From NCBI RefSeq assembly GCF_000315625.1, contig NW_005434650.1, positions 462,005-526,004 on the forward strand: 64,000 nucleotides of DNA. The letters run 5' to 3'. A program made the translations under genes and the position numbers. The notes beneath the pieces were generated by a model. It was given only the letters and a program-made list of their open reading frames with translations, was not told the origin of the DNA and searched no databases. This DNA is from Guillardia theta CCMP2712 (taxonomy: Eukaryota > Cryptophyceae > Pyrenomonadales > Geminigeraceae). Below are positions 29,629 through 42,283 of this stretch, piece by piece (the first letter of the stretch is position 1; each line of letters starts with the position of its first letter).

Positions 29629-32600
29629 ATGATGAGGAAATATCTTGGGGTATCAACACGAACTGTTGGGTTCTTCGTCTTCGCTGCAAATCTGTTCTTG
29701 TTCCTTCAATGGTCATTGGTGAATCGCTGGCGGAACAGGTAATCTAACTTCGTTTCGACTAGCACCATTGACTTGTTCTGAAGGAACAAGCTCGCTCTAT
29801 GTAGCATTCTACATCAAAAGTTGAAAGCAGGTAGTCGGAGTCACGGGTTCACCAGCTTGACCGACGTGAAGAGCTGGGAGGAGCTTGAGTGCAGCCGATT
29901 CTACCGCTCGCATGAGCTGAGTGACAGTTCCTTCCGCATCAGCCCACCCCGCACACCAAACAGCTCCTCCTCTCCTCCTCCCTCCTGCCCGCAAGCGTGC
30001 GTGGGTAGCTGGCAGCCGGGAGATTGGGTGCAGTGGTGCCCAGAGGACGAAAGAGACTGTGGGAGCACGTTCATCCCTTCGAGCCAGGACTGCCTGTACT
30101 ACTTCTACGATCGATGGGAGACAGCACGATGCCTGAGAGACAGCTGGGTTGTCATGCTGGGGAGCTCTGGAGTGACCAACCTAGGTGAGCTTCCTGGCTT
30201 GTTGGACAGTCTGCCCGCCTTACCTTCATGGCAGGACTGAGCTGGTTGTCGTCCCTTGACCCAACCTTGTCGGACTCGTTCAACGGTCCGCAATGGTACA
30301 ACATGAGCTGCTGGACGGAGAAGGGAGGCTGCTCGAAGCCGCTTCACACGGTCCCTGGCTTCGTGAACTTCGCTTACATGAGGCTGGATGTTGTCTTCGA
30401 TGGAGGAGGGAGAGTTGTCTACAAGAGCGGGGACAGAAACCTCTCTGACGCCCCTGTTGTCCCAGGAGGATGGAGACTGACGGTTATCCCTGTGCAGTAC
30501 GCGCATGAGGCCGTCACGCAGCTCAGAGACGCGATGAGGTGCAGCAGGGATCGGCAAGCGTCTCCCATCGTCTACGTGCAGGTGGGCCAGTGGTACCTCA
30601 ACGGGTTCGACGGGAAGTCGAGAGCATGGGGGCTGAACACGAGCGAGAGCCGCACGCTGCATGCGCTGAGGACAACGAATGAGCTCTTTCGGCTGTACAT
30701 GGAGGACATCGACTGGATGATCAGGAGGATGAAGACGATGCGCGTGTCGGCGATCGCCATCGGCAACATGCCGACCAGCAGGCACGCGTGCCGGAAGCGA
30801 GAAGCGCTGGGTTGCAGACAAGGGCTGAACAGGATCGTTGAGATGGTGGTAGAGGGGCACATGTCAGGCAGTAGTGCGAGGGGGGGAGGAGAGGGAAGGG
30901 AGGAGGAGGAGGAGGAGGAGGAGGAGGTGTCAGTCTTCATGGTTGACTGGTCTAGCGTCAGCATCGGGCAGCAGGGAGGAGCTCATTCGAGCCATCAGGC
31001 TGGTATCATGGGGATGCAGAGGATCCTGTCTGTACTCTGCGACCACGAGGACACGAGGACAGGCAGAGGAGGGGAGGGAGAAGGAGAGGAAAGAGCAGCG
31101 GGAGGGGCGGAGGAAAGGAAGAGAGCTGGAGAGCCAGTTCCAGGCATCGCGTCAAGGAGACGCTCGGCAAAGCAAGTCTGCGGGAAGTTTTCATCGTGGA
31201 GCTCCTCATGTGGGCCTTCAGGGGACTGGAGGACGATGATAGGGAGGAGATGCGATGTGAGCTTGTACAACATCACGGCGGAAGACGGCAGCAGCGTGAT
31301 CCGTGAAGTGATAAGTGGCAAGAGGAGCAGGAGGACGGGAAGGCTGATCATGTCAAAGAGCACGATCTCGCTGAAGGTGATGAAGAAGCTATCCGTCCCC
31401 ACCATCTCTCGCAGGATGCTGGAGCTCAGGCACGGGCTCCTCCTCCTTTTCGCTCTCCTGCTGGTGTACGTGCTGCATGCAGGTGAGATGGAAGAAATCG
31501 ACCTTGCCTGCTTGCTGCAGCTCCTCCGATCAGCTGGGAGACGAACCAAGAAGTCGCAACATGACTCGTTGACAAGTGCGGTTCCCATGCAATCTAGCAA
31601 ACAGTCAGATGCCGATGGTGCAGCATCATCCTCGTCAACGCCAGGGACAGAAGCAGGAGCAGGAGCGGGTAGAGGAAAAGGGGGCGAGAGGTTGGAGGCG
31701 ATCAGCGGAGCTCGTCTCATCGCATCTTTGCATGTCGTTGGTACACACCTCTCCCGCCTCTCCTCCTCCTCCTCGCATCCATACCTGCTGCAGTGGGGAT
31801 ACACGTGGGTCCCCTGGTTCTTCCTCTTGTCCGGCTACATTTTGACATTCGGGAGGGTAACGAGGAGGTCGAGGGCCGACGATCTCGATCCTCTGCAGTT
31901 TGTGTGGAAGCGATTGGCTGCTGTCTACCCGCTTTACATCTTTGGTGATATGCGTGTTGCTTGACTTCACTGTCCCGTCTGCTCATTCTCGATTTGCTTC
32001 CTGCCTCCTGGTTGTTTGTTCTGCAGGTCTTTTGTGCCCTTGGTGTATATCCTTGCATGTTTTTGTCTTCATCCTTGCACTGTGTTGTTCGAAGAAATCA
32101 CGATGGTCCTTGTTTGACCTCTCCACGTGATTGTGCAGGATTTGCAGTTTCTTTGATCTCTTCGCTCGGCTCTCACAACCTTCTTCGCTCCTTCTCCCTC
32201 TCCTCCATCATCATCCAGATGTTCTTGCTTCAATCTTGGTTCCCCTCGGAGACAGAGCACAGCCTGCAGGTAAGCAGGGGAGAACGCTTCTTGTCTCGTC
32301 AACAACTCCTCCTGTCTTTTCATAACCTCAACATGACTTCTCTACAACTCCATCTCTCCTCTCGCTCTCTCTCGCTCTCAATCGGTTGATTGTCGTTTTC
32401 CGACAGTCCCAGTGCTGGTTTCTCAGCTCGATCGTTCCCTTCTGGTACATGCACAACACGACGCTCAAACGTCTCCTGCTGCTGGATACCAAGGTTCTTG
32501 ACCCCCTTGGATGTCATGGTCGTTGATGCCAGCTTCTCGCTCAGAGGCTTCGCCTTCTCCTCTCGCTGCTGTTTGTTTTTCCTTGGATCTTCCTCTTCGT

Positions 32601-34300
32601 CCTGCCGTTCTTGTTGAGGGCCCCATTGGAATGGTACAAATATCACAAGGTGACTTGAGCGAGCTGTTGTGGAGCTTCTGACTTGTCTCCTCCTCGTTCT
32701 TCTTGATTTCTTCCTTTATTGTGTGATTGCTATTGAAAACGTCGTTATTCATGGCGATGACGATGATGATGGTGTTGATGACGACGACGATGTTCGCAGT
32801 GGGGGCGATTCGAGAATTGGGCTGACGTGCTGGTCGTCGTGCTCAAGTGACAAAATCAGTTCTCACCACATCAGCTACGAGACCTGACATCTCTTTCTTA
32901 TCTCTGTCGGCTTGTATTGTCAAATCTCCATCGTTGTTCCTGTTCTCTTGCTCTTTGAAATCTCTGTTCTTACCTCTGTTCTTCTTCTCTCTTCGCTCTC
33001 TACGTGTTATCTTGTCCTGCTTGTCTTGCTCACAGGTTCCATCCCTTCTGCTACTTCCACATGTACGTCACGGGGATGATCCTGGCCATCGTCTACGTGC
33101 GGCAGAAGCAACAGGGTGAGAAGGGAGGACATGGGAGGGAAGAAACATGAGGGGAGGAGGAAGGAACCAGAAGGGCAGCAGTACCAGAACGGAAGGGAGG
33201 AGGAGCGAGGAGGAGGAGAAGCGAGGAGGAGGAGGAGATGGATGATGATGATGATGATGAGTTGATGGTGGAGGACAAAACGACGGATAACAAGGAGGAG
33301 GAGGAGGAGGAGGAGAAGCGAGGAGGAGGAGGAGGAGGAGGAGAAGGAGGAAGGGGCAGGAGGGAGGTCTGATTCGTGATCAGGTTCAGTGCCATGGATG
33401 TGGCGCAGAGGGTCGCTCATAGGATATTCTCTCCTCCTCGTCGTCTTCTGCTTCCCTGCTATCCGTCCTCCTGCCAGCAAAGTGAGAGGACTACGTGCCT
33501 ATGATCGTGCTTCTCCTCCTTCTCTTGCTGCTGTTGCTGCTCCTCCTTCTACCTCTCTTTCCTTTTCTTCCGCTCCTACACCTGCTCTTGCTCCTGTTTC
33601 TTCGCTCCTGCTCCTGCTCCTCCTGCTCTTCCTTCTGGTATACATCCTACTCGTCCGCATTTCTCCCTTTCTCTTCATTTCTTCTCGCGCTCTTTTTCCC
33701 TTCCTTTGACTTCCTTTAGCTCCTCTGTCGCCTCGGCGGGCTGGCACCGCTGCAATGCTTGATCTTGATCGGGTTGTCGCAAGAGGAAGATGCGGTTGCG
33801 AGGTCAGTGAACGTTTGTTTGACTTGTCCTTTCTCTCTCCTTCTTGTTGTTTTCTCTTTTCTCACATCTTTGCTTCTCTCTGATCTTCTTCTTCAACTTC
33901 TTGTCTTTTTATCCTGCTCCTGCTCCCCTCCCACTCCTTCACCTGCTGCTGCACTCGCTGCACCTGCATCTCCTCCTCCTTGTCCATCGCTTCTATCTCT
34001 GCTCAGATTCTTCAAGACCAAGTTCATGGCATCACTGGGCAAGTTTTCCTACTGCATCTACATACTGCAAGTCAGTGGCAGCCTGGCATGTTTGACATGA
34101 TCACTAATTCTTGCCGACTGCAGTACATTGTATTCTGGTTGTGGGGAGGAGACGAGGTCTTGTCAGAATCGGTCAAGTTTTCTGCTGACGTCCATCAGGC
34201 GGATTTCGGGTTCTGGTTCCTTCTGGTTGTGTTGGCTGCAATCTCGTATCACACCATACAGGTGGAGATTGGTGTCAATGTTTGCTGCTGCTGCTGCTCC

Positions 34301-34331
<31 letters not shown>

Positions 34332-34380
34332 CCTGCTTCTGCTGCTGCTGCTGCTCCTGCTGCTGCTGCTCCTGCTCAAC

Positions 34381-34432
<52 letters not shown>

Positions 34433-37400
34433 TCTGCTTCTGCTCCTGCTTCTCCTCCTCCCTCTTGTGATGATTTTACCATGACGATTCTCAATTCCCA
34501 GGTTCCATGTACTTCAGATAAAGTTTTCTCGAAGATTGTCTACATTGCAGCAGGCAACACATCTAGATTCTTATCTCAACTTTGACCCCGACGATCCTTC
34601 AGCCTCCGCCTTCGCCTTGTTCTTTGCCGTTTCAGTCCTCCCAGATCCATGGAAGAACTATTTGTTCCAGAGAGGTAGGGAGGGAGGGGAGGGAGGTAGA
34701 GAAGGAGAGAGGGAGGGAGGTAGGGGAGGGGAGGGGAGGGAGGGAGGGAGGGAGGGAAAGCAGTCTTAGCACATGGCAAAGTTGTGAAGAATATGTTCAG
34801 GTTCTCTCAGCAAGCAGACGCCTTTCGCGATCATCTACGAGCAAGGGATCGTTGATGTCCGCCTTGATCTGCAGGTGATGTTTCGTCTTTGATCTTGTAA
34901 ATCAACACCTCTTGCCCGTAATCATTGCAATGACATTGAGAGTTTTATGTTGAAACATTTTCAAGTGTTTGTCTCTCATCACAGTGCAGATCCCGCAGCA
35001 AGATGAAGAGGATGCTTTCTGGGATTGGGAGAACAAGGGCCTGGTATATCGAATCGACCTCCCTTCAATTCTCACCTTGACAACCTGAAATTCATGTTTT
35101 GCCTTTCTCTTTTCTGTGCTTCTTCGTGATGATGTGTTAGTTTTCACTCACCTTCCCCCTGCAACAATCTTTCTATGTTTGTTGTCTTATTGCGTGTTGT
35201 TCGATCTTCCTCTTCCTCTCTCGCACCATCCACTTGCTCCTGACTGACTTCCCTCCTCGCTTCAGAACCACAAGGTCATCAACCCCTCCATTGCGGTCGA
35301 TCCCAAGGACTCGGACGTGCTGTGGGTGGCGGCAAGGCTTCATCGAGAAGACAAGGAGAAGTGAGAAGAGCGAAGAGTTGATCTCTTATCTGCAAACCTG
35401 TTCTGATTGCTCTGAATCCCTGTACATGTAAACATCACTTGTTGTGTTGCTTTGTTGTCTTGATCTTTGACACACTGCAAGACAAACATCCGTGGACTGA
35501 TATCTCTGATCTGTTTCTCCCATCTTCGGCAGCACCATTTTGCATGTTACAGTTGAGGCTTTTGTATGCCCTCATTCCTGGTACAGGCATCAAGTTCAAT
35601 CTAGAAGGAGGAGGAAGGCTGGTTCGAGGAAAGTGTCAAAGGCAGAGGACGTCGCTCTTTCTGTTTCCAAGTGGAATTCACGAATTGCAGGTTGAGATGT
35701 GTTGATGATCAAGATTGAGTTCTTCTGCCACCATGGCGACCATTACCTTCTTTCTTGTCTCCTCCTCCTCCTCACTCTCCCTCTCCTCCTCCTCCTCCTC
35801 CTCCTCCTCCTCCTCCTCCTCCTCCTCCTCCTCCTCCTCCTTCTCCTCCTCCTCCTCCTCCTCCTCCTCCTTGTTCGCCTCCCTCACTCCTCCTTGTCCG
35901 CCTCCCTCACTCCTTGCCCTCATTGTTCTCAAACCTGTCACAGTCGGAGTGCTCTCCGTCTCAAAACTCACAGACACCCACTGGAACACGTTCGCTCCCA
36001 TACATCCGGTGCAAACAACGACAAGACTGTCAAGGTTGCAAGCTGAAGTTTGATGTTCAGGTTGACATTCCTCTTCCTGCCGACATGAATCTCAACAGCT
36101 CGATCTGGACTCCTTGTCTTCCTCCTCCTCTCCGTCATCCTGTCAACAACTCGGCGACGCTGCGGTTCTCAACAGGCCCTGAGGATCCGAGGATCCAGGT
36201 GTGAAGATAGATGATCGTTGGGAGAGGAGCGAGGGGAGACGAGGAGACGGAGAGGCGAAGAGATAAACAGATGAAGAGAGGAGAGGGAGAGATGAACGAT
36301 AGAGTGGTGAATGTGGCGGTCATAGATGTCAGGAGATGTGGATTGGACGATGTCTCATTTTGTCCTGTCCTGTCCTGTCCTGTCCTGTCCTGTCCTGTCC
36401 TGTCCTGTCCTGTCCAGTCCTGTCCTGTCCAGTCCTGTCCTGTCCTGTCCTGTCCTGTCCTGTCCTGTCCTGTCCTGTCCTGTGTTCTCTCTCAATCTTA
36501 CCACCATCCCTCAGTTCGGCACGTCAGATTCGCAGATGCATATCACTTTCTTTTCGTTCGTCCCAGGGCATCGAGGCAAGACAGGTCTGTTTGACAACCT
36601 TGACCTTCTCCCAGTTCTCATGCTCAGCAGATATTCCTCCTCGTTGTTCCGATCCGACATCATACGGGAAATTCTACGAGACGATTGTGTTTGCTGAGGA
36701 AAACCGACTTGAGACCAAACAGGTGCTGGAGGAAACGGGGGCAAAGGATTGGTTGCATCTGAATTGACTGACAGTTGAGTTTCGATGGAGCTGAGCGTCA
36801 AGAGATCGAGAAGAATTGGATGAGGTGAGTGATACGAGGATGTCACTTTGACATGCGAGGAAGAGCAAAAGGAAGAGGAAGAGGAGGGGGAGAGGAAGAG
36901 GAAATGGAAAGGGAGGGGAGGGGAGGAGAGGAGAGAAGGGAAGGGAGGGAAGGGGAGAGGAGATGAGATGCTTGTCAGGTTTGAAGTGAAGGGAGTGGTC
37001 CATTACATCCGATCTCTCCACCCTTACATCGTCGTCCGGCAATCTTCTCGCAAAGCCTCAACTCAGGTGAATGAAATTGCGTTTTGTGCTCCTCCTCCTC
37101 CTCCTCCTCCTCCTCCTCCTCCTCCTCCTCCTCCTCCTCCTCCTCCTCCTCCTCCTCCTCCTCCTCCTCCTCCTCTTACCCTCCTCACTCCTCCTCCTAC
37201 CCTCCTCACTCCTCCTCCTGGTCCCCAGTCGTCTCCTCCTCATCCTCCTCATCCTCATTTTCGTCTTTCTTCTGTTTATTCCCATCCTTTTCATTACAAT
37301 TCTTGATAGGTCATTGTACGGACAGAAGTTCCTGCGTTCGCGCAAGTAGTGCAACATGAGAAGGTACGAGAAGGAGGAGGAGGAGGAGGAGAAGAAGGAG

Positions 37401-38108
37401 AAGGAGGAGGAGGAGGAGGGTTTCATCTCACTGTATTCCCGTAGCTCAAGATTCACGGAGGGAGCAACGCAGTGCTTGTCTGCGATGGAGGTAGCAGGAG
37501 GAAGACTGACGGTCTTCGTCTGACTGTCGTGATGTCAGTCGACTCGTCCTGCTACTTCCTTGCCGCGTTTCATACGGTCGACAAGAAGGGAAGGTGAGGC
37601 CGCGAGCAGACAAGACAAATAAAGAGAACGAGCAGGACAGGACAGGGCAGGGCAGGGCAGGGCAGGGCAGGGCAGGGCAGGGCAGGGCAGGGCAGGGCAG
37701 GGCAGGGGAGAACATGAAGAGCAATGGAGTTTGTGCACTTTGCTGACTGTCTTGTCATCTGCGCTCATCGCCATCTCTGATCTCTTCCGGCAGATATCTC
37801 AACTTTGCCTTCGCCTTCGACAATGAGAGACCTTTCAGCGTTCTCGCCTTAAGTCGCCAGGTGATCGCACTTGCTCTCAGAAGCACCTCAACTCGTGATG
37901 ACTGCGTTCGCAGCTCCCCCTCCTTAACAACGAGGGTCAGAACAACTTTTTGTCCGGCCTCGAAGTCGTCCAAGCCGGAGGAAACAAGTTTGTTCTCTTC
38001 ACATACGGGTGTAACGACGACCATAGTCGGTTGCTCAAGGTTGCTCTCGGATGTGACGACACTTGGTCTTGTGACAATCTCGCAGGTCCCGCTGTCTGTT
38101 GTACATGA
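29629..38108 (+). CDS. Three-domain polysaccharide-modifying fusion: SGNH/PC-esterase-like, acyltransferase-3, beta-propeller glycosidase-like (1441 aa)
   Basis: Twenty-seven phase-consistent exons run from 29629-29738, 29856-30184 and 30235-31944 (the long one), through small exons, to 37794-37860 and 37914-38108. The start MMRKYLGVSTRT precedes a hydrophobic anchor. Residues about 60-480 resemble a PC-esterase/SGNH domain: a Cys-rich entry (QPGDWVQWCPEDERDC), a GSSG block after WVVML, and a closing D...HSSHQ. About 580-930 is an acyltransferase-3 domain (GARLIASLHVVGTHL, WVPWFFLLSGYI, FHMYVTGMILA, LGKFSYCIYILQ). About 1000-1441 carries five-bladed propeller signatures: NPSIAVDPKD, GPEDPRI, EKNW, HGGSN and FLSGLEVV. 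Secretory-pathway O-acylation plus glycan cleavage or transfer is inferred. An alternative 3' splice at about 38082 to 38311 could extend the C-terminus. Confidence 0.85.
34276..34452. repeat. (CTG)n/(CTCCTG)n tract in an intron
   Basis: The run fills the intron between exons 34124-34245 and 34502-34674 of the fusion gene. Leu-, Cys- or Ala-homopolymer ORFs across it are artefacts. Confidence 0.9.
35765..35872. repeat. (CTC)n tract in an intron
   Basis: A nearly pure CTC run lies inside the intron 35691-35943 of the fusion gene. Confidence 0.92.
36361..36483. repeat. (TGTCC)n pentanucleotide array in an intron
   Basis: About 24 TGTCC units, two of them altered to CAGTCC, fill most of the intron 36199-36514 of the fusion gene. 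Confidence 0.94.
37087..37240. repeat. (CTC)n tract in an intron
   Basis: About 29 perfect CTC units, then degenerate CTC/CTCA units, lie inside the intron 37067-37309 of the fusion gene. Confidence 0.92.
37634..37708. repeat. (GGGCA)n pentanucleotide array in an intron
   Basis: About 14 GGGCA units fill the middle of the intron 37594-37793 of the fusion gene. Confidence 0.94.
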
Positions 38109-38693
38109 ATGGCTCTTTCCTCCTTCGCATGTATGGTCTTCATGTCTTTCCTTCTAGCCAAGAGATGTTGATTTTCTGCTCCTTCAGAATCACTATCATC
38201 ACTTTTTACACCAACCTTACCCACTGGTGAGTTCAGTTCGCCGAGACAGAAAATTTCCTATATCGTTTCTCAAACTCTCTGCCTTGTTGTGATGAGGTTG
38301 TGTTTGCAGTTAACGAAAACTCTAGTGAGATCGTCTTTTCGGTTTCTGGACCGCATGATCGCCGGCAATCGAACAAGACAGGAGACCAAGTTTGTCTTCT
38401 GAGTCTTTATTCTTTCTCAACAAATCTTCTCATGAAGACGTGTTGTTTTCCGCCCGAAACCTTCAAACTTCACATGTCCTCTGCTGATCCATCTGCTTTC
38501 GTCTTTGTACATCATCGCGCCATCCTTATTTCTCATCACCCATCGCACTTCCCCATCGCACTTCTTCTCACTTGCTCGACAATCACTTGCATCACTTCAA
38601 TATCACCAAAAACTCGCACCAAGTCTCCTCAAGATCTCTCCCCTCTCAACTCGTTGCTTCATCACGCTCCTCTCAGCACATGTGCCCTCCTCC
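38109..38693. other. Convergent spacer between the fusion gene and PSMD5
   Basis: The 585-bp interval lies between two facing stop codons. A pyrimidine-rich acceptor (TTTGCAG near 38310) with an open frame behind it could be an alternative last exon of the fusion gene. Nothing else is supported. Confidence 0.5.
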
Positions 38694-38924
38694 TCAGAGC
38701 GCCATAGTTCCCACGTTCGGCATCAGGTTTCCTCCAGCGCCTTGCTGGGTGTAGTAAGCGCCGTTGGCGACGAAGTTCGAGATCATCTCCACTGACTCGA
38801 CGTCAGCTACAGGGTAAGAAGAAGCTTCTCCTCACCTTGACCGGCTCCGAGGATTTCTGAAGTTTGCGGGTGGGAGAGGACGAGTTTGGCAACTTCAAAC
38901 TGAGAAGGTAAGAAAAAGTTAGCG

Positions 38925-38964
<40 letters not shown>

Positions 38965-41453
38965 TGGTGGTGGTGGTGGTACGGGTAGAGAAGGAGGGTG
39001 GAGAGGGAGGAGGAAGAGGAGGAGGAGGAGGAGGAGGAGGAGGAAGTGGAGGAGGAGGACGAGAGAGAAGGAGGGGGAGCAAGGATGATCGCGAGTCTCG
39101 ATTTCTCTCCCCTACCTTCTCATCCAGCGCTCGCTTGCTGCTCTCGGCCTTTCTGTCCAGCAGGAACGCCAGGAAATCCCCGTGAGAGAAAAGTTTCTTC
39201 ACACCCCAAGCGTGATGCGCCATCGACTTAAACATGCAGATCGCTCCCACCTGTCGCTGCTCAATCCACCACCTCCACCTCCTCCTCCTCGACTTCCCCC
39301 TCCTCCCATCCATAACTGGTTTCCTTCCTTCCTCCTCCCTTATGATCTGCCTCAAACCTCGTCTCCTTCTTCCTCATCTTCGCTCTTCCTCTTCCTCGGC
39401 CTCTCTCCCCTCCTTCCCTCACTTTCTCCTCTTGGATCGGACATTTCGCCAGCTTGATCAAAGGTTCCATCACATCCCCAAGCCCCTCAGCGAAAATCGT
39501 CGACGCCGCTTCTCCCTCCTCCTCAGCAAACTTTGCCGATCTGTTTGCTCATCAACTATCCTCGTCGACCTCCCTCCCTCCCTCCCTCCCTCCCTCCAAC
39601 CTGATCGCCTCCACACACAAGGAGAGAGTTGCGAGCTTGAGATCCGACTGCTGGCTCTGCGGGGCGAGTGAGGCCGAGCACGTCACGGGCACGAGCGACC
39701 TTGAGGTTTGATGAGACGCCCCGGCAGACGGAGGGGAGAGTTTTGCTCCTCACCAAGACTTGAAGAGGGTCAGAAGGCACCGAAGGGAAGAGGGAGCAAA
39801 GGAGGAGAGAGGAGGAGAGGAGAGAGGGGGGCGACAAAGAGCAAGGGAAAGTTACGGCAAGGGCAGCAGGAGCGGTTGATGAAAGGGATGAGGATGGAAG
39901 AAAGGAGGGCAGAGGAAAGTTGCCAGCGAAGGGAGAAAGGAGGAGGGATGCAGACTAGGGAGGGAGGGAGAGGAAACAAGGGACAGTCTGCTGCTCACTT
40001 TTCAACCCTCGGGGAGAGGAGCTCAGTACAGAAAGGACATTCAGCATGTCGACTTGCTCTTGCACGCTCGAACTCTTGCGAGTGTCGTCAGCGCTCGAGC
40101 CGATTCTCCGCCCTCCTCCTACCTCTCCTCTTGCTCTCTGGCTCACAGTCTCGCAGAACCTTCCCTCCAACTCTGCGGAGGACTCAACTTCCCCTGCCAA
40201 ACGATCGTCATGAGGGAGGAAGTGAGGGGGGAGAGGGAGGAAGGGAAACGGGATGAGAGTAGACAGTGTTGAGCAGAGGAAACACGGGCAAGAAGAAGAT
40301 ATGCGAAAAGTGGAGAAGGGGAGTGCAGAGCAGTGCACAGAAGAGTAGAGCAGAGTAGAGCAGAGTAGAGCAGAGCAGAATGGAGTGGAACAAGAGAGGA
40401 GAGGACGGAGGAGGAGAGCAGAACTAGTAACGCTCCTCGACCTGCAAGAAATCTCGCACATGCCTCTAGCAACCTTGCCGGCACTGCTCCACTGCCCAGG
40501 GTGCTCTCAGCTACCTGAAGGAGGTGCACGAGAAGTTCCTGAAGAGCCCGTGAGGTTGAAAGGGGAAGGTGGAGGAAGAAGAGGAGACTGGGGCAGGGAG
40601 GAGAGGGGAGAGGAGCACAAGAAAGAAACAAGGACAGTGAGCAGGCGAGAGGGACAGAGGAAGAGGAGCAGGAAGAGGAGGAGCAGGAAGAGGAGCAGGA
40701 AGAGGAGGAGCAGGAAGAGGAGCAGGAAGAGGAGCAGGAAGAGGAGAGGAAGAGGGAACGCGGCGCTACCTTGCCGATCTCATGCGAAGGCAACAGCGCA
40801 ATCACTTCTACCGCGTTGAGCTGCAGCAATATGTCGTCGGAGTGGATGATTGCAACCAGCTGATCCTTGGCTCCAGTTGACTTGAAGACCTCCGTCTCGT
40901 CCTCCCTCCTCCTCCACGCCGTGCAGATGAACTCCAGCACTCGGAAAGCGACAACAGCCTGCTCTCTGTCACAGATGATCTTGCTCATGTGCGCGACGTG
41001 GCGCTCGTTGAAGACGACTCGCACTCCACTGGGCTGCCCCACGGCTCTCAGGAGAGCAGAGGAGGCGGCAGAAGACATCTGGATGCTCTCGTCGGAGAGC
41101 ATCTTGACGAGCAGGAAGACTATATCTCTCTCCTGTAGCCATAGGAGGTCTCCCTCGTTCCCCATGAGCTTCTCCACTAGCTTGATAGTGGACTTCCGCA
41201 CAACATCGCTGGGGTGCTGAAGACCTAGAGGAAACAACTCCGATCCTTGCTGCTTGAGGACATTGAGGTCCTCCTGAGAGCTCTCTGAGAACAGCTTGTT
41301 GAGACACTTGGAAACAAGCTCGACATGATTGGCATCGTTGAGCAGCTCCAGCAACTTGGGCAGCGGAACAGCGGCAAGCAGGGCGGACTTGCTCTCTGCC
41401 GTTGCGGGTAAGCGATCGAAGTCTTGAAGCTTTGCTGCTATGTCGATAGCCAT
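38694..41453 (-). CDS. PSMD5: 26S proteasome non-ATPase regulatory subunit 5 (PSMD5/S5b-type assembly chaperone), 502 aa
   Basis: PSMD5 is an ARM/HEAT-repeat chaperone for assembly of the proteasome base. Nine exons join in phase: 40770-41453, 40442-40538, 39999-40193, 39700-39758, 39601-39650, 39423-39540, 39116-39250, 38842-38899 and 38694-38806. The introns range from 35 bp (38807-38841) to 248 bp, and the larger ones carry GA-rich repeats. The alpha-helical repeats (ELLNDANHVELVSKCLNKLF, VVRKSTIKLVEKLM) suit an ARM fold. The C-terminal part has the family-like order of HHAWGVKKLF, FLAFLLDRKAESSK and a final FVANGAYY segment. Total length is close to the human protein (about 504). Family assignment rests on this match and the overall architecture. 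Confidence 0.87.
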
Positions 41454-41870
41454 ACTTCGAAGAAACGATCGTTCCTGCTCCGCTGGGGATGGAAGCTAAG
41501 GGTCAGAGAACTTTTACAGCATCTCCAAGGAACATGGAACATTTTCCAGCTTACATTTTCCTTCTACTACTAATGCGACAGTCCTTGTCTCTGGTGTCTA
41601 TCCTTCCCACTCAATCTCCACGTCAACCTCAAAATAAAGAATTCTTACATGCCTCATCACACCTGCCATATCCATACTCTCCCTACCTCACGGTTATCAT
41701 TCTTCTGCCTGGAGAATTATTTAATCTTTCTACCTTAACATCCCTCCCGGTCCTCAACTTCTTTCTTCCTCATCCTGATCATAGTTCTGATGACCCTGAC
41801 CATCCCTATTCTTATCCCTATCATCCTCCTCCTCCTCCTCCTCCTCCTCCTCCTCCTCCTCCTCCTCCTC

Positions 41871-41902
<32 letters not shown>

Positions 41903-42283
41903 TCCCTCTTCTGAACTACGGTCACCATGAACACCTTGGTTGGACTGATATCGCTACCTCATCCCCGCTCAAATCCAGGTCATCCGAATCTCATCCGGGC
42001 CCGGGCCAGACCGAGTCGTCCCGATGTTCAACTTAATTTCATTCTTGGCAGCGAAGCATCCTATGAACATTTTCAAACACAACACTTCTGAACATCTGAA
42101 ATTCTTTTCCTCTGTACATTATAGCTAGTCATATGATAATGGATGTATGATGAGACAACCTCAAACTGCTTTAGTCTACCATCACCTTTGAAATTCATTC
42201 CAACACGTCCATTACCACGAACAGTGTGGATTGAAAAAAATCTTTCGGATGCTGTCACCAATTTATCATCATCATATTGAGTA
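41454..42283. other. Intergenic region with a (CTC)n array
   Basis: This is the 5' side of PSMD5 (-) and of the P-loop gene (+). A (CTC)n array of about 23 units covers 41823-41894. A short GC-rich patch (CCGGGCCCGGGCC) at about 41994-42010 resembles patches near 48.9, 49.3 and 55.6 kb. No gene is seen. Confidence 0.6.

Noticed and set aside
29336-29716. Minus-strand ORF of 126 codons upstream of the fusion gene
   Set aside because: It overlaps the fusion gene's first exon and has Arg/Pro-rich, shadow-like composition and no family match.
31900-32390. Acyltransferase gene thought to end at the stop near 31964
   Set aside because: A donor at 31945 and an acceptor at 32138 join in phase to further membrane helices, so the ORF end is only an intron.
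34502-34585. Stop at 34585 as the end of a separate acyltransferase gene
   Set aside because: A phase-2 donor at 34246 keeps the frame through 34674 and on to the propeller exons; kept as the main point to test by RNA.
36361-36483. ORFs reading LSCPVLSCP and similar across the TGTCC array
   Set aside because: They are translations of a pure pentanucleotide array inside an intron.
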